Shown here in pieces: positions 10,236 through 64,000 of a stretch of 64,000 nt of DNA. The DNA comes from Macropodus opercularis (lineage: Eukaryota; Chordata; Actinopteri; Anabantiformes; Osphronemidae). The position numbers and the translations under genes are program-made. Positions within the stretch are counted from its first letter, which is position 1; the number at the start of each line of letters is the position of its first letter. The stretch covers positions 16,065,001-16,129,000 of the forward strand of contig CM061099.1 in NCBI GenBank assembly GCA_030770545.1. Direction: 5' to 3'. The notes beneath the pieces were generated by a model. The model was not told the origin of the DNA and searched no databases. It worked only from the letters and a program-made list of their open reading frames with translations.

Positions 10236-10557
10236 TGAAAACCTAATGGGGCCAGTTCCTCCTGTCCAGCCAGCTTCACCACATTTCAAGTTCAACAGTA
10301 AAGGCCATGTGTTGAGAAATCCCTTTTTTTTTCTACGTATAAAACATTTGGCACCAAATCTAACTGGACAGAACAGAACGAGGTGGGTGAGTGTTACTGT
10401 CTGGAGTAACGTGTGGGGTAGAGCTACACATCGCCTTATGACTACCTATGTTACAGTTCCCCTACCGTCAAAGTCACGCTCACTCTAAGTGCAGTACATA
10501 AGTGCAGCCTCGGAGTGAGGCGTTCGCTCCCTCCACTCAGGGCTGAGTCAGTTGACC

Positions 10558-63155
<52,598 letters not shown>

Positions 63156-64000
63156 CTGGGGACACAACCATCAGTAAGATGAGTCATTCCTTCAAGGCAC
63201 CTTTAACCTGAATACATGGCCCGACTTACTGGGACCACCAAATAGAACAGAGCCATTAGGAGATGTGTCAAAATATTTTGGGTTAGAAAGAATAAAATAG
63301 TGTTCAGTTCAACAATTACATTGTTCAGTAATTTATTAAGAAAAACAATGTGAAAAAAATATCAAACTTTAAAAAGAAATTTAAAAGAAAAGAAATCGGG
63401 TTCAAGATTGTGAATTGTGAAATTGCCCTTGAATTTTTGAAAGAAGAGAAATCTAGGTCAGATCTTGACTACACACATCTGTAGGATATGCCTTGAGCAA
63501 AGGCAATATGTAAAGACACTAGAGGAAGAGGTGTGTTCACATGGAATAGTGATCCAACAATGATAAAACGTAAAGTGTGTTTGCAGGGCACACAAAATCC
63601 CAGGGTGCACCATGGCCTCTTTTGTTCCTGATCGGCAGAACAATAAACAACAATAGAGATGCAGGGAGAAAACCAGTACTATCTTTAGTGACCAAATACT
63701 GGTAGTGCATTCAAATGTTTGGCTAAAAGAGTTCAAAGTTCACACCAGTTGCTGAAAACACAGGTTTTCCAGACTTTATTTATGAATCATCAAAAATTGT
63801 CCAATGTTAAACTGATATTGTTAAGGAAAACAACAAACCTTAAAAAAATGTTATGGTTTGTTAGGACTTTTAAAATTTCTAAACAGTTTCAAGCACCATC
63901 ATGCTGGTAAAAGCATTGATAGCACCATCATACATATGATTCTGGGGAAACCCCTGGGAAATCCATGAGATAGTAGCTCAGCACAAATACAACACTTCAG
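63156..64000 (-). other. itpr1 intron upstream of exon 1 in window
   Basis: Intronic; the exons coding for about the first 31 residues must lie beyond 64000. Nothing recognised. Confidence 0.75.

Larger units (their letters stand above)
9760..10557 (-). other. itpr1: itpr1 3' UTR (approximate)
   Basis: Non-coding after the stop; contains an AU-rich element and ends near an AATAAA at 9773-9778. Extent is inferred and could be longer. Confidence 0.5.

Overview
The window is vertebrate genomic DNA, almost certainly from a ray-finned (teleost) fish. Intron-rich genes show GT/AG junctions, there is abundant (CA)n/(GT)n and poly-G, there are fragments of a typical fish SINE, and the genes are compact (itpr1 occupies about 53 kb here against several hundred kb in human). 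All three genes lie on the minus strand; protein matches below were made by recall of family sequences, not by a search.

Layout, left to right on the plus strand: (1) 1-1785, the first six coding exons of naaa (N-acylethanolamine acid amidase, a lysosomal Ntn hydrolase), running off the left edge. (2) 1786 to about 4150, a short intergenic gap. (3) about 4160-7095, a complete bhlhe40 (DEC1/Stra13, circadian bHLH-Orange repressor), five coding exons, 393 residues, with a CpG-rich upstream region carrying CACGTG E-boxes and a palindromic CRE. (4) about 9760-64000, itpr1 (inositol 1,4,5-trisphosphate receptor type 1): 60 coding exons joined here give about 2,740 residues in one open frame ending at a stop at 10558-10560; only the first roughly 31 codons and the 5' UTR lie beyond the right edge.

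The itpr1-bhlhe40 order and tandem orientation match the human 3p26 arrangement. naaa next to bhlhe40 does not match human, where NAAA is on chromosome 4. Itpr1 is the ER calcium-release channel opened by IP3; Bhlhe40 is a clock-, hypoxia- and cAMP-responsive repressor; Naaa hydrolyses palmitoylethanolamide. They are neighbours, not an operon, and no joint function is implied.

The most interesting material is in itpr1 alternative splicing: an SI-type 15-residue cassette followed by an apparently extra 30-nt in-frame microexon, the SII cassette as three tiny exons (12+12+16 codons), and a 33-bp tandem duplication that copies a 5' splice site in frame. The mammalian DEVD caspase-3 site is absent. 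I found no unknown enzyme system, CRISPR array, tRNA or rRNA; this is an ordinary but well-preserved vertebrate locus.
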